Positions 33,210-41,275 of a stretch of 64,000 nt of DNA are shown here, in pieces. The notes under the pieces were generated by a model. It saw nothing but the letters and a program-made list of their open reading frames with translations, was not told the origin of the DNA and made no database searches. Position 1 is the stretch's first letter. Each line of letters starts with the position of its first letter. The position numbers and the translations under genes were made by a program. This DNA comes from an uncultured Burkholderiales bacterium (GTDB taxonomy: Bacteria > Pseudomonadota > Gammaproteobacteria > Burkholderiales > Burkholderiaceae_C): contig CALBSC010000077.1 of assembly GCA_937927685.1 (NCBI GenBank), positions 1-64,000 on the forward strand, in the 5' to 3' direction.

Positions 33210-34223
33210 ATGACCGAGACCGTACCCGTTGCGCTGTGGGTCGTGGTGGTGCTGGTGTTCCTGGCACTGGCCTTCGACTTCATGAATGGCTTTCACGACG
33301 CCGCCAACTCCATCGCCACCGTGGTGTCGACCGGGGTACTTCGCCCGGTGCAGGCGGTGGTGTTTGCCGCGGTGTTCAACTTCATTGCCATCTTCATCTT
33401 CCACCTCAGCGTGGCCGCCACGGTGGGCAAGGGCATTGTGCTGCCCGGTGTGGTGGACACGCATGTGGTGTTTGGTGCACTGGCCGGTGCCATCACCTGG
33501 AACGTTGTCACCTGGTACTACGGCATTCCCAGCAGTTCGTCGCACGCATTGATTGGCGGCATCGTCGGGGCGGTCCTGGCCAAGGCGGGCGCCAGTGCGC
33601 TCATTGCCACGGGCATCCTGCGCACCGTCGCCTTCATCTTTGTTTCGCCCCTGCTCGGGTTTTTGCTGGGTTCGCTGATGATGTTGATCGTGGCCTGGAC
33701 CTTCCGGCGCGTGACGCCATCGCGCGTGGACAAATGGTTCCGTCGGCTGCAACTGGTGTCTGCCGGCGCCTACAGCCTGGGTCACGGCGGCAATGACGCC
33801 CAGAAGACCATCGGCATCATCTGGATGCTGCTGATCGCCACCGGATACGCCTCGACCACCGATGCTGCACCGCCGACCTGGACCATCGTTTCCTGCTACA
33901 TCGCGATTGCCATGGGCACCATGTTCGGGGGCTGGCGCATTGTCAAAACCATGGGACAACGCATCACCAAGCTCAAACCCGTGGGCGGCTTCTGCGCCGA
34001 AACGGGGGGGGCCATCACCTTGTTCCTGGCCACGGCCATGGGCATTCCGGTGTCCACCACCCACACCATCACCGGCGCCATTGTGGGCGTGGGGTCAACC
34101 CAGCGCGCCAGCGCCGTGCGTTGGGGGGTGGCCGGCAACATCATCTGGGCCTGGGTGCTGACCATACCGGCCAGCGCGTTCGTGGCCGGCATGGCCTACT
34201 GGCTCAGTCTGTCCCTGTATTGA
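33210..34223 (+). CDS. pit: Inorganic phosphate transporter, Pit family
   Basis: Low-affinity phosphate:cation symporter, 337 residues with about ten transmembrane segments. The duplicated signature motifs are NGFHDAANSIATVVSTG in the first half and GHGGNDAQKTIGII in the second. PSSSSHALIGGIVGA and VSTTHTITGAIVGVG are the paired repeats. Cotranscribed with the DUF47 gene, a common arrangement in which the pair imports metal-phosphate. Confidence 0.9.
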   Translation: MTETVPVALWVVVVLVFLALAFDFMNGFHDAANSIATVVSTGVLRPVQAVVFAAVFNFIAIFIFHLSVAATVGKGIVLPGVVDTHVVFGALAGAITWNVVTWYYGIPSSSSHALIGGIVGAVLAKAGASALIATGILRTVAFIFVSPLLGFLLGSLMMLIVAWTFRRVTPSRVDKWFRRLQLVSAGAYSLGHGGNDAQKTIGIIWMLLIATGYASTTDAAPPTWTIVSCYIAIAMGTMFGGWRIVKTMGQRITKLKPVGGFCAETGGAITLFLATAMGIPVSTTHTITGAIVGVGSTQRASAVRWGVAGNIIWAWVLTIPASAFVAGMAYWLSLSLY

Positions 34224-34307
34224 CGGATTGCCCCGCTCAGGTGAAACGCCCTCGTGGCGCGACACCAGGCTGTCTGGTTGACGTGACGACCCGATGAACC
34301 GGGCGGC

Positions 34308-34754
34308 TCACTCCGAGAGTTTGCGGGCCTCTTCGATCTGGATCTCGAAATACCGTTGGAAGCTGTAAACGATGCTCGACATCAACACGGTGGCGCCAAT
34401 CAGCAACGACGCGACAATGGCAAAGATGGTCGACCAACGGGTCTGCCCCGCAACGGCCTGGGGGTCTTGCCCCGGGTTGAAGCGCTGATTCCAGTCTTCG
34501 GTTCTGGTGAGCGCAAACACAATGGCATTGAGCGCGCAGCCGGCGATGTTGAATCCCAGCAGGGGCACCAGCACCCAGCTGAGCTGGTCATCCACCCCGT
34601 AGTCCTGGATGCGTTCGATCCCATACAGGCCCAGCGCCGTGGGCACCGGCAGCAACCACGCCAGCCAGTCGTCCCTGCCAAACAGGTAAAAGCGATGCAA
34701 TCCAAAAGGCCCGCCGAGAAACGCCAGCCAGGCCGCCCATGTCTTGTTTTTCAT
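34308..34754 (-). CDS. TM2-like small membrane protein
   Basis: Membrane protein of 148 residues. The N-terminus AAWLAFLGGPFGLHRFYLFG matches the TM2-domain pattern (helix, GxxGxHRFYLG-like turn). Two further hydrophobic segments follow, at about residues 60-80 and 112-135, the last being AIVASLLIGATVLMSSIV. Function is unknown. It is convergent with pit and divergent from rpsP. A TATGAT hexamer exactly 6 bases before the ATG suggests a leaderless transcript. Confidence 0.75.
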   Translation of the reverse strand: MKNKTWAAWLAFLGGPFGLHRFYLFGRDDWLAWLLPVPTALGLYGIERIQDYGVDDQLSWVLVPLLGFNIAGCALNAIVFALTRTEDWNQRFNPGQDPQAVAGQTRWSTIFAIVASLLIGATVLMSSIVYSFQRYFEIQIEEARKLSE

Positions 34755-34760
34755 GGCCCC

Positions 34761-34766
34761 ATCATA
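34761..34766 (-). promoter_or_regulatory. -10-like hexamer 6 bases before TM2-like gene
   Basis: TATGAT on the minus strand, then six bases, then ATG. Five of six positions match the -10 consensus and no conventional Shine-Dalgarno is seen. Confidence 0.55.
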
Positions 34767-34818
34767 AACGGCTGAGCCGCGTCGGTCGGGAGAAATCAGG
34801 GCAGGGAAGAAGTCTGGT

Positions 34819-34824
34819 TATAAT
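34819..34824 (+). promoter_or_regulatory. -10 element of rpsP operon
   Basis: Perfect TATAAT within GGTTATAATGGA, about 90 bases before rpsP. No good -35 is visible. The same 12-base context recurs before rplS as GGTTACAATGGA. Confidence 0.6.
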
Positions 34825-34910
34825 GGATAGTTTTCCAGCGTGTCGCTGGCCGGGTGGCCATGTCGCGTGTCTCAAACGCCGGGAAAAAATTCACCACCCA
34901 AGGATTCAAC

Positions 34911-35162
34911 ATGGTCGTCATTCGACTCTCCCGCGGCGGCGCCAAGGCCCGCCCGTTTTTCAACATCGTTGTGGCTGACAAGCGCGTTCGCCGCGATGGT
35001 CGCTTCATCGAGCGCATCGGTTTTTACAACCCCATCGCTGTCAAAGGCGAAGAAGGTCTGCGTATTGCCCAGGATCGCCTGGCTTACTGGACAGGCGTTG
35101 GCGCCCAGACCTCTCCCACCGTGATGCGCCTGATCAAGCAGGCTGCTGCCAAGGCCGCCTGA
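34911..35162 (+). CDS. rpsP: 30S ribosomal protein S16
   Basis: Ribosomal protein of 83 residues: MVVIRLSRGGAKARPFFNIVVAD, RDGRFIERIGFYNP and RLAYWTGVGAQTSPTV are diagnostic for S16. First gene of the rpsP-rimM-trmD-rplS operon. An upstream leader of about 80 bases separates it from a TATAAT element. Confidence 0.97.
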   Translation: MVVIRLSRGGAKARPFFNIVVADKRVRRDGRFIERIGFYNPIAVKGEEGLRIAQDRLAYWTGVGAQTSPTVMRLIKQAAAKAA

Positions 35163-35184
35163 GTTGCGCCGGGCTGGCGCTCCC

Positions 35185-35766
35185 GTGGAGTCCGTCATCG
35201 ACACGACCTTACGCCTGGAGCCCGCCGCTCTGCCCGACGATGCCATCGAAGTCGGGCGCATTCTTGATGCCTGGGGCATCAAGGGCTGGTTCAAGATCCA
35301 GCCCCACAGCGCTTCTCCGGAGGCGCTTTTTTCTTCCAAGCGCTGGTTTCTCCAACCCACCGAACGCGGACCACGGGCCTTTGAGGGCACCGTGTTGTTG
35401 CGCATTATTCAGGCCAAGGACCACTCGGACAGCGTGGTGGCCAGTGCCGAAGACATCCCCGACCGCAACACGGCCGAATGCCTCAAAGGCTCGCGCATTT
35501 TCATCAGCCGGGCCAGTTTTCCCACGCCGTCGCCCGACGAGTACTACTGGGTCGACCTGATGGGCCTGCAGGTGATCAACCGCGAGGGCATCGAGCTGGG
35601 CAGGGTCACGGACCTGATGTCCACCGGCCCCAACACCGTGCTGGTGTTGCAGTGGCAGACGCAGGATGAGACCCATGAGCGCATGATCCCGTTTGTCAAT
35701 GCCTACGTGGACAGCGTGGATCTCAAGGCCCGCCGCATCCTGGTCGACTGGCAGCCCGACTACTGA
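35185..35766 (+). CDS. rimM: Ribosome maturation factor RimM
   Basis: 16S rRNA processing factor of about 193 residues binding ribosomal protein S19. The N-terminal domain starts at DAIEVGRILDAWGIKGWFKIQP; the PRC-barrel part includes YYWVDLMGLQVINREGIELGRVTD and IPFVNAYVDSVDLKARRILVDW. The start is ambiguous: a GTG at 35185 is used here, while a TTG at 35164, one base after the rpsP stop, would add seven residues and tighter coupling. Confidence 0.93.
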   Translation: MESVIDTTLRLEPAALPDDAIEVGRILDAWGIKGWFKIQPHSASPEALFSSKRWFLQPTERGPRAFEGTVLLRIIQAKDHSDSVVASAEDIPDRNTAECLKGSRIFISRASFPTPSPDEYYWVDLMGLQVINREGIELGRVTDLMSTGPNTVLVLQWQTQDETHERMIPFVNAYVDSVDLKARRILVDWQPDY

Positions 35767-35774
35767 GGCGCGGC

Positions 35775-36590
35775 ATGCGTTTCGATGTCATCACCCTGTT
35801 TCCCGAATTGTTCGAGCCCTTCCTGGCCAATGGGGTGACGCGTCGTGCGTTCACCTCGGGCCAAGTGGTGGTGCGTCTGTGGAACCCGCGTGACTTTGCC
35901 CAGGGCGGCTATCGCCGTGTGGATGACCGGCCCTTTGGTGGCGGCCCTGGCATGGTCATGATGGCCGAACCGCTGCGCTTGTGTCTGGACGCGATCCGAC
36001 AAGACCGTGGTCAGACGCGCGAGCAGGCGCCCTTGTGGTTGTTTTCGCCGGTGGGCGCTGTCCTTAACCATGACCGCGTGGCGACCATCGCGGCAGGTGA
36101 GGGGGCCATCCTGTTGTGCGGCCGCTACGAGGGCATCGACCAGCGTTTCATCGATGCGTATGTGGATGGACAGATCAGCTTGGGCGATTTTGTGTTGTCT
36201 GGCGGTGAAATCGCCGCCTTGGCCTTGCTCGATGCCGCGACCCGGTTGCTGCCGGGCGTGCTCCATGACGACGCCAGCCACCAGCTCGACAGCTTCCATC
36301 CCGCACTGGACGGCTTGCTCGATTGTCCCCACTACACCCGCCCCGAGGTTTGGGCGGGGCAGGGCGTGCCGGCTCCCTTGCTCTCGGGCCACCACGCCCA
36401 GATCGAGCGTTGGCGGCGGGATCGGCGCCTGTTGCTGACCGCGCAGCAGCGCCCGGATCTGGTGGTCCAGGCGCGAGCCCAAGGCCTGCTGGACGTGGCG
36501 GATGAGCGGGTATTGCAAGCCGCTTCGTCGGTCCCCACGGGCCACCCTGGCCAGGACGGCGCAGGCCCCGGGCCGATGGCCCCGCGCTGA
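35775..36590 (+). CDS. trmD: tRNA (guanine-37-N1)-methyltransferase
   Basis: SPOUT-class methyltransferase of 271 residues modifying G37 of tRNAs to prevent frameshifting. MRFDVITLFPELFEPF, DDRPFGGGPGMVMM, LLCGRYEGIDQRFID and SLGDFVLSGGEIAALALLDA (the trefoil-knot SAM-binding region) are diagnostic. It starts 8 bases after rimM. The C-terminus has a short proline/glycine-rich extension. Confidence 0.96.
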   Translation: MRFDVITLFPELFEPFLANGVTRRAFTSGQVVVRLWNPRDFAQGGYRRVDDRPFGGGPGMVMMAEPLRLCLDAIRQDRGQTREQAPLWLFSPVGAVLNHDRVATIAAGEGAILLCGRYEGIDQRFIDAYVDGQISLGDFVLSGGEIAALALLDAATRLLPGVLHDDASHQLDSFHPALDGLLDCPHYTRPEVWAGQGVPAPLLSGHHAQIERWRRDRRLLLTAQQRPDLVVQARAQGLLDVADERVLQAASSVPTGHPGQDGAGPGPMAPR

Positions 36591-36604
36591 TGAGCTGGCC
36601 GGCT

Positions 36605-36628
36605 GGGTTGGGTTGGGTTGGGTTGGGG
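36605..36628 (+). repeat. (GGGTT)4-GGGG repeat, putative G-quadruplex
   Basis: Five G-runs separated by TT, the canonical G-quadruplex pattern with 2-base loops, in the trmD-rplS gap. It ends 23 bases before a -10-like TACAAT, i.e. just upstream of where a -35 box would lie. Confidence 0.85.
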
Positions 36629-36651
36629 TCTGAATCGGGGCTGGAATGGGT

Positions 36652-36657
36652 TACAAT
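36652..36657 (+). promoter_or_regulatory. Candidate rplS internal promoter -10
   Basis: TACAAT in the context GGTTACAATGGA, about 100 bases before rplS and sharing 11 of 12 bases with the rpsP promoter region. Suggests separate transcription of rplS in addition to operon readthrough. Confidence 0.5.
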
Positions 36658-36758
36658 GGAGGGCTTTCGATCCTCTGGTCGGCCGCCTGGCGATTCGCGC
36701 TCATTCGCAATCAAGCCGGGCCTTTAGTGCAGCGCGACCACGATCTGATGAGGCATTT

Positions 36759-37136
36759 ATGAACCTGATTCAGACTCTCGAGCAAGAAGAGATTGCCCGC
36801 CTGGGCAAGAAGATTCCCGATTTCGCGCCTGGTGACACCGTCATCGTGAGCGTGAACGTGGTGGAAGGCACCCGAAAGCGTGTGCAGGCCTACGAAGGTG
36901 TCGTGATTGCCAAGCGCAACCGCGGTCTCAACAGCGGCTTCACCGTGCGCAAGATTTCCAGTGGCGAAGGCGTGGAGCGTACGTTCCAAACCTACAGCCC
37001 GCTGATCGCCGGCATTGAAGTCAAGCGTCGCGGCGATGTGCGCCGTGCCAAGTTGTACTACCTGCGTCAGCGCAGCGGCAAGTCGGCCCGTATCAAGGAA
37101 AAGCTGGTGTACAAGAGCGCTCCGGCCGCTCAATAA
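36759..37136 (+). CDS. rplS: 50S ribosomal protein L19
   Basis: Ribosomal protein of 125 residues at the subunit interface. IPDFAPGDTVIVSVNVVEG, RVQAYEGVVIAKRNRGLNS and RRGDVRRAKLYYLRQRSGKSARIKEK are diagnostic. It has a GAGG Shine-Dalgarno and is separated from trmD by 168 bases that contain a G-quadruplex motif and a candidate promoter. Two hairpins, the second an intrinsic terminator, follow. Confidence 0.97.
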   Translation: MNLIQTLEQEEIARLGKKIPDFAPGDTVIVSVNVVEGTRKRVQAYEGVVIAKRNRGLNSGFTVRKISSGEGVERTFQTYSPLIAGIEVKRRGDVRRAKLYYLRQRSGKSARIKEKLVYKSAPAAQ

Positions 37137-37146
37137 ATCCGGCAAT

Positions 37147-37179
37147 GTCTGCAAGCCAGCCCCTGGCCTGGCTGCAGAC
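37147..37179 (+). other. Stem-loop after rplS
   Basis: GTCTGC-A-AGCCAG paired with CTGGCT-GCAGAC around an 8-base loop, directly after the rplS stop and before the intrinsic terminator. It may stabilise the mRNA 3' end. Confidence 0.5.
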
Positions 37180-37183
37180 CCCG

Positions 37184-37216
37184 AAAGCCGCTTTGGGTCC
37201 CCGAGGCGGCTTTTTT
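37184..37216 (+). terminator. Intrinsic terminator of rpsP-rplS operon
   Basis: AAAGCCGC stem paired with GCGGCTTT, followed by a six-T run. It ends 26 bases before the NUDIX gene start codon. Confidence 0.88.
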
Positions 37217-37242
37217 CATGTCCTGACGTCAACCCGTGTTCC

Positions 37243-37938
37243 ATGTCCAAGCCCTTCACACCGCTGACCCAGTTGCCCCACTTTGACGCACTGAGCATGC
37301 CTGTGTTGGGGGTGGACGACCACCTGCCGGCCGTGCCACCCGAGCGCCTGCATCCCCAGGCCTTGCGTGAGCGGTTCCAGCGTTCACTGGAGTGGACACC
37401 GGAGATCGTGCGCGAACGCAGCTTCGCCCAGCGGGAGCCGGCGCTGGCAGCGGTGCTGATCGGCATCGTGATGCGCGAGCAGCCCACGGTGCTGCTCACC
37501 CAGCGCACTGCTCACTTGTCCACCCACTCAGGCCAGGTGGCTTTTCCTGGCGGCAAGGTCGATGCGACGGACCATGATGTGGTGGACACGGCCCTGCGTG
37601 AATCCCACGAGGAGGTGGGTCTGGAGCGCGAACACGTGCAGGTGCTGGGCACCATTTCCGATTACGTGACGGGCACGGCCTTCGTGGTCACCCCGGTCGT
37701 CGGGCTGGTCTCCCCGGCGCACACCCTCAGCCCCAACCCCAACGAGGTGGCCTCGGTGTTTGAGGTGCCGTTGGCCTTCCTGATGAATCCGGCCTATCAC
37801 CGGCGTCATGCCTTGGAGGCCGAAGGGCGTCGGCGTGAATGGTTCTCCATGCCGTATCAGGATGGCGAGGAACTTCGCTTCATCTGGGGCGCCACGGCGG
37901 GCATGATCCGCAATTTCTACCGATTCCTGATGGCGTGA
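37243..37938 (+). CDS. CoA pyrophosphatase (NudL-type NUDIX hydrolase)
   Basis: NUDIX hydrolase of 231 residues predicted to cleave coenzyme A or its derivatives into 3',5'-ADP and phosphopantetheine. LLTQRTAHLSTHSGQVAFPGG is the CoA-pyrophosphatase (UPF0035) signature; GGKVDATDHDVVDTALRESHEEVGL is the NUDIX box with its REXXEE core. The MSKPFTP start follows an operon terminator, so it must have its own promoter within a short gap. The C-terminus (RFIWGATAGMIRNF) is family-typical. Confidence 0.88.
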   Translation: MSKPFTPLTQLPHFDALSMPVLGVDDHLPAVPPERLHPQALRERFQRSLEWTPEIVRERSFAQREPALAAVLIGIVMREQPTVLLTQRTAHLSTHSGQVAFPGGKVDATDHDVVDTALRESHEEVGLEREHVQVLGTISDYVTGTAFVVTPVVGLVSPAHTLSPNPNEVASVFEVPLAFLMNPAYHRRHALEAEGRRREWFSMPYQDGEELRFIWGATAGMIRNFYRFLMA

Positions 37939-37945
37939 CGGGCGG

Positions 37946-37951
37946 TATCAT
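37946..37951 (+). promoter_or_regulatory. -10-like hexamer 6 bases before cobD-like gene
   Basis: TATCAT, then six bases, then ATG. Five of six positions match TATAAT; there is no Shine-Dalgarno. Confidence 0.5.
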
Positions 37952-37957
37952 CGCGCC

Positions 37958-38929
37958 ATGAGCTTTCTTGCGCTGCTGTTTGCCCTGCTGATCGAACAAG
38001 CCCGGCCACTGGCCGAGAGCAACCCGGTCCATGACGGCATGGGCCGCTATGCGCGCTGGATGCAGCGCACGCTGGACGCCGGATTGCAAGGGCACGCCGT
38101 GAGTGCCTGGCTGCTCAGCGTGCTGGGGCCGGCGTTGCTGGCCTGTGCGGTTCACTGGGCCTTGTTGGCCTGGTTGGGCTGGCCGGTGGCCATGCTGTGG
38201 AGCATCGTCTTGCTGTATCCCACGCTGGGATTTCGCCAGTTCAGTCACCATTTCACCGACATTCGCGAAGCCCTGGACAGTGGCGACGAAGCCCGTGCCC
38301 GTGAGTTGCTGGCGCAGTGGAAACAGGTGGATGCCAGCTTGTTGCCGCGGCAGGAAATTGTGCGGCATGTGATCGAACATTCTGTGGTGGCCGCACATCG
38401 CCATGTGTTTGGCGTGCTGGCCTGGTTCTCGGTGTTGGCCGCGCTGGGACTGGGTCCCGCGGGGGCCGTGCTGTACCGCATGAGTGAATTCGCCAGCCGC
38501 CTGTGGCGAGCGGGTGGGGTGCACCGTGACGGCACGCCCCTGGCCAGTGAGCCCCTCAGTCGCTTGTCCGCCCAGGCCTGGCACTGGGTCGACTGGGTGC
38601 CTGCCCGGCTCACGGCCTTGTCTTTCGCGGTGGTGGGCAATTTTGAAGAGGCGATTGATTGCTGGCGAACCCATGCCCAGCAATTTCCGGACGATAACGA
38701 TGGCGTGGTGCTGGCCGCCACCTCGGGGGCCGTCAACGTGCGGCTCGGGGGGGTGGGTTTGCGCCCGACCAACGCCTTGTCCGATGACGACAGCCTGGAC
38801 AGCCCCAGCACCCCGGGACGGGAGCCCGAACTGGCGCACTTTCGCAGCATCGTGGGCTTGGTGTGGCGAACGGTGGTCATGTGGCTGGTGCTGCTCGCCT
38901 TGCTGACCCTGGCGCGCTTGTTGGGTTAA
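37958..38929 (+). CDS. CobD/CbiB-like membrane protein
   Basis: Membrane protein of 323 residues resembling CobD/CbiB, the cobinamide-phosphate synthase of cobalamin assembly, and the related AmpE-like group. Hydrophobic segments lie at the N-terminus, at about residues 50-85 and 145-172, and at the C-terminus. The central FRQFSHHFTDIREALDSGDEARARELLAQW and VIEHSVVAAHRHVFGVLAWF are conserved features. No other cobalamin gene is nearby, so a role outside B12 synthesis is possible. Convergent with rsgA. Confidence 0.72.
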   Translation: MSFLALLFALLIEQARPLAESNPVHDGMGRYARWMQRTLDAGLQGHAVSAWLLSVLGPALLACAVHWALLAWLGWPVAMLWSIVLLYPTLGFRQFSHHFTDIREALDSGDEARARELLAQWKQVDASLLPRQEIVRHVIEHSVVAAHRHVFGVLAWFSVLAALGLGPAGAVLYRMSEFASRLWRAGGVHRDGTPLASEPLSRLSAQAWHWVDWVPARLTALSFAVVGNFEEAIDCWRTHAQQFPDDNDGVVLAATSGAVNVRLGGVGLRPTNALSDDDSLDSPSTPGREPELAHFRSIVGLVWRTVVMWLVLLALLTLARLLG

Positions 38930-39042
38930 GCCTCTGAGGCTGGGTTTTCCCCGTCCAAAAGGCGCTTGTGGGCCGAGGGTGGGATCGCGCTGGCGAAGCA
39001 ACGACTTTGCGTTACCCCGGCTACTCTGTGCAGCGCCGATTT

Positions 39043-39936
39043 TCAGTAAGCGGGCTGTGACAACTCTGCAAACAGTTGCTCATACAGGCGGTGGCGCGAC
39101 TCGCTGATGTCGCCTCGCGCCACTGCCGCCTGCACGCTGCAGCCCGGTTCGTGGCGGTGCGTGCAGTTGTAAAAGCGGCACTCACCGGCATGCGCGCGCA
39201 AGTCGGGCATCAGGCCGGTCAGGGCCGTGGGCTCGAGGTGGTGCAGACCAAAAGCCTGAAAGCCCGGTGAATCGATCAACGCCGTGGCGCTCGAGCGATC
39301 CACCCAGTACCAGGTGGTGGTGGTGGTGGTGTGCCGCCCGGACTGCAGCGCGACCGACAGTTCGCCGGTGGTCGCCCCGGCGTTGGGCACCAGACGATTG
39401 ATGAGGCTGCTCTTGCCCGCGCCCGAGGGCCCGAGCACCAGGGTGGTGTGGCCGGTCAACCGTTCGCACAAGGCGCTGAGACCGGCATGGTCACCGCTTG
39501 TCAGAGACAGCGGCAACACCTCGTAGCCCATGGTGCGGTAAGGGGCGAGGCGTTCCCAGGCCGAGGCGAAGGGCTGGGTCAGGTCCTGCTTGTTGAGCAC
39601 GATGAGTGGCTGGATTTTTTCGGCCTCGGCAGCGATCAGGGCCCGCGTGAGTTGCTCCTGGGAAAACTCGGGCTCGGCCGCGATAAGGATCAGCAAGCGG
39701 TCCAGGTTGGCTGCGAACGACTTGGTGCGAATCTCGTCCTGTCGGTAAAACAGATTGCGTCGCGTCTCGACAGCCTCGATGCTGCCTTCATCGGAGCTGG
39801 GCAACCACCACACCCGGTCGCCCACCACGGCTTGATTTTTTTTGCCGCGGGGATGACACAACCGCCTGGAGCCATCCTCGGACTCCACCACCACATGCCG
39901 GCCGTGACTGGCAATCACCAGTCCGCGTTGCTTCAT
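39043..39936 (-). CDS. rsgA: Ribosome small subunit-dependent GTPase A
   Basis: Circularly permuted GTPase of 297 residues assisting late 30S maturation. The motif order shows the permutation: G4 NKQDL near residue 120 precedes G1 GPSGAGKSSLINRL near residue 170, then G3 IDSPGF. An N-terminal OB fold binds RNA, and a C-terminal zinc site is formed by GECRFYNCTHRHEPGC. Its start overlaps the M48 protease stop by four bases, so the two are coupled. Confidence 0.95.
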   Translation of the reverse strand: MKQRGLVIASHGRHVVVESEDGSRRLCHPRGKKNQAVVGDRVWWLPSSDEGSIEAVETRRNLFYRQDEIRTKSFAANLDRLLILIAAEPEFSQEQLTRALIAAEAEKIQPLIVLNKQDLTQPFASAWERLAPYRTMGYEVLPLSLTSGDHAGLSALCERLTGHTTLVLGPSGAGKSSLINRLVPNAGATTGELSVALQSGRHTTTTTTWYWVDRSSATALIDSPGFQAFGLHHLEPTALTGLMPDLRAHAGECRFYNCTHRHEPGCSVQAAVARGDISESRHRLYEQLFAELSQPAY

Positions 39937-41219
39937 GTTGCCATGCGCGCCAGCCGTTGCGAGGCTGGCGGGTGCGAGTAATAAAACGCCACATACAGCG
40001 GATCGGGCGTCAGCGTGGAGGCATTGTCCTGATACAGCTTGAGCAGGGCGCTGGCCAGGTCACGTGCCGGCGTTTGCTGCATGGCGTAGGCGTCGGCCTC
40101 GAATTCGTAGCGACGCGAGCGCGCGCTCGACAGCGGCGTGATGAAGAAACTGGCCAGCGGCACCACCTGCATGAACAACAGCAGTGCCACGGCGTCGTTG
40201 GAGACCAGCGCGGCGGCATGCTCGCCCACGTTGATGGCCACTTGGGGGGTCACGCCCAACCCCGTGAAAAACCACACCTGCTGGCTCAGCCAGCCCAGCA
40301 AGGCCAGGCCCAGCAGGGTCACGACAAAGCTGGTGGCCATCATCTTGAGCACGTGACGATGCTTGAAGTGACCCAGCTCATGCGCGAGCACCGCCTGCAT
40401 TTCAGCCGGGGACAGTTGCTTGAGCAATGTGTCAAAAAATACCACGCGCTTGTTGGCGCCAAAGCCGGTGAAAAACGCATTCGAGTGGGCCGAGCGACGA
40501 CTGCCGTCCATCACGAAAAACCCCTTGGCGGTGAAGCCGGCGCGGGCCATCAACTCAGAGACTTGCTGCTTGAGCGACGCGTCTTCCAGCGGTGTGAACT
40601 TGTTGAAGAGCGGCATGATCAGGTTGGGCGCAATCCACATCACGAAGAGCTGAAAACACACCAGCGCACCCCAGGCCCACAGCCACCACACACTGCCACC
40701 GGCCGCCATCAGCCACAGGATGAGCCACAGAATGGGCAGACCCAGCACGAGGCCCAGCACCACCCCTTTGACCAGATCGCTCAGCCACAGGCCCCAGGTC
40801 ATCTTGTTGAAACCAAAGCGTTGCTCGATCACAAAGGTCTGGATCAGCGACAGCGGCAGACCCAACAGACCACCGATCAGCACCACACTCAGGACCAGGG
40901 CCAGTTGCTGCAACATGCCGGCTCCCATGACGTCCAGCAGGGAGCGGTTGAGCCAGTCCAGTCCGCCCAGCAAGGTCCAGCCCAGGAGCATCAGTGCGTC
41001 CAGCGCAAGGTCCCACACGGCCAGGCGCGATTTCGCCAGGGTGTAATCCGCCGCCTTCTGATGCGCCTCCAGCGTGATGGTGTGCTCGAAGGCGGGGGGC
41101 ACCGCCTGACGATGCTGGGCCACATGGCGAGCCTGCCGGGTCGCCAGCCAGAGTTTGGTGCCCAGGTTGGCCAGCAGCAGCAGCGCCAGGCCCAGGGTCA
41201 TCAGATAGGAAGCATTCAT
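39933..41219 (-). CDS. M48 family membrane metalloprotease (Ste24/CaaX protease 1-like)
   Basis: Integral-membrane zinc protease of 428 residues. An N-terminal region of five or so transmembrane helices includes the conserved FVIEQRFGFNKMTWGLWLSD loop. The HELGH zinc motif is near residue 280 (QAVLAHELGHFKHRH) and the third ligand in RRYEFEADAYA near residue 360. The architecture matches M48A (Ste24-like) rather than the shorter HtpX. It is probably involved in membrane protein quality control. Cotranscribed with rsgA, divergent from orn. A TACACT hexamer lies 8 bases before the ATG. Confidence 0.88.
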   Translation of the reverse strand: MNASYLMTLGLALLLLANLGTKLWLATRQARHVAQHRQAVPPAFEHTITLEAHQKAADYTLAKSRLAVWDLALDALMLLGWTLLGGLDWLNRSLLDVMGAGMLQQLALVLSVVLIGGLLGLPLSLIQTFVIEQRFGFNKMTWGLWLSDLVKGVVLGLVLGLPILWLILWLMAAGGSVWWLWAWGALVCFQLFVMWIAPNLIMPLFNKFTPLEDASLKQQVSELMARAGFTAKGFFVMDGSRRSAHSNAFFTGFGANKRVVFFDTLLKQLSPAEMQAVLAHELGHFKHRHVLKMMATSFVVTLLGLALLGWLSQQVWFFTGLGVTPQVAINVGEHAAALVSNDAVALLLFMQVVPLASFFITPLSSARSRRYEFEADAYAMQQTPARDLASALLKLYQDNASTLTPDPLYVAFYYSHPPASQRLARMAT

Positions 41220-41263
41220 GGCGCCAGAGTGTAGGCGAAGGCGGGAGGCCGCTGGCGATGCGA

Positions 41264-41269
41264 GACAAT
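41264..41269 (+). promoter_or_regulatory. -10-like hexamer 6 bases before orn
   Basis: GACAAT, then six bases, then ATG. The most conserved A2 and T6 positions are kept. The -35 region is poor. Confidence 0.45.
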
Positions 41270-41275
41270 CCAGGC

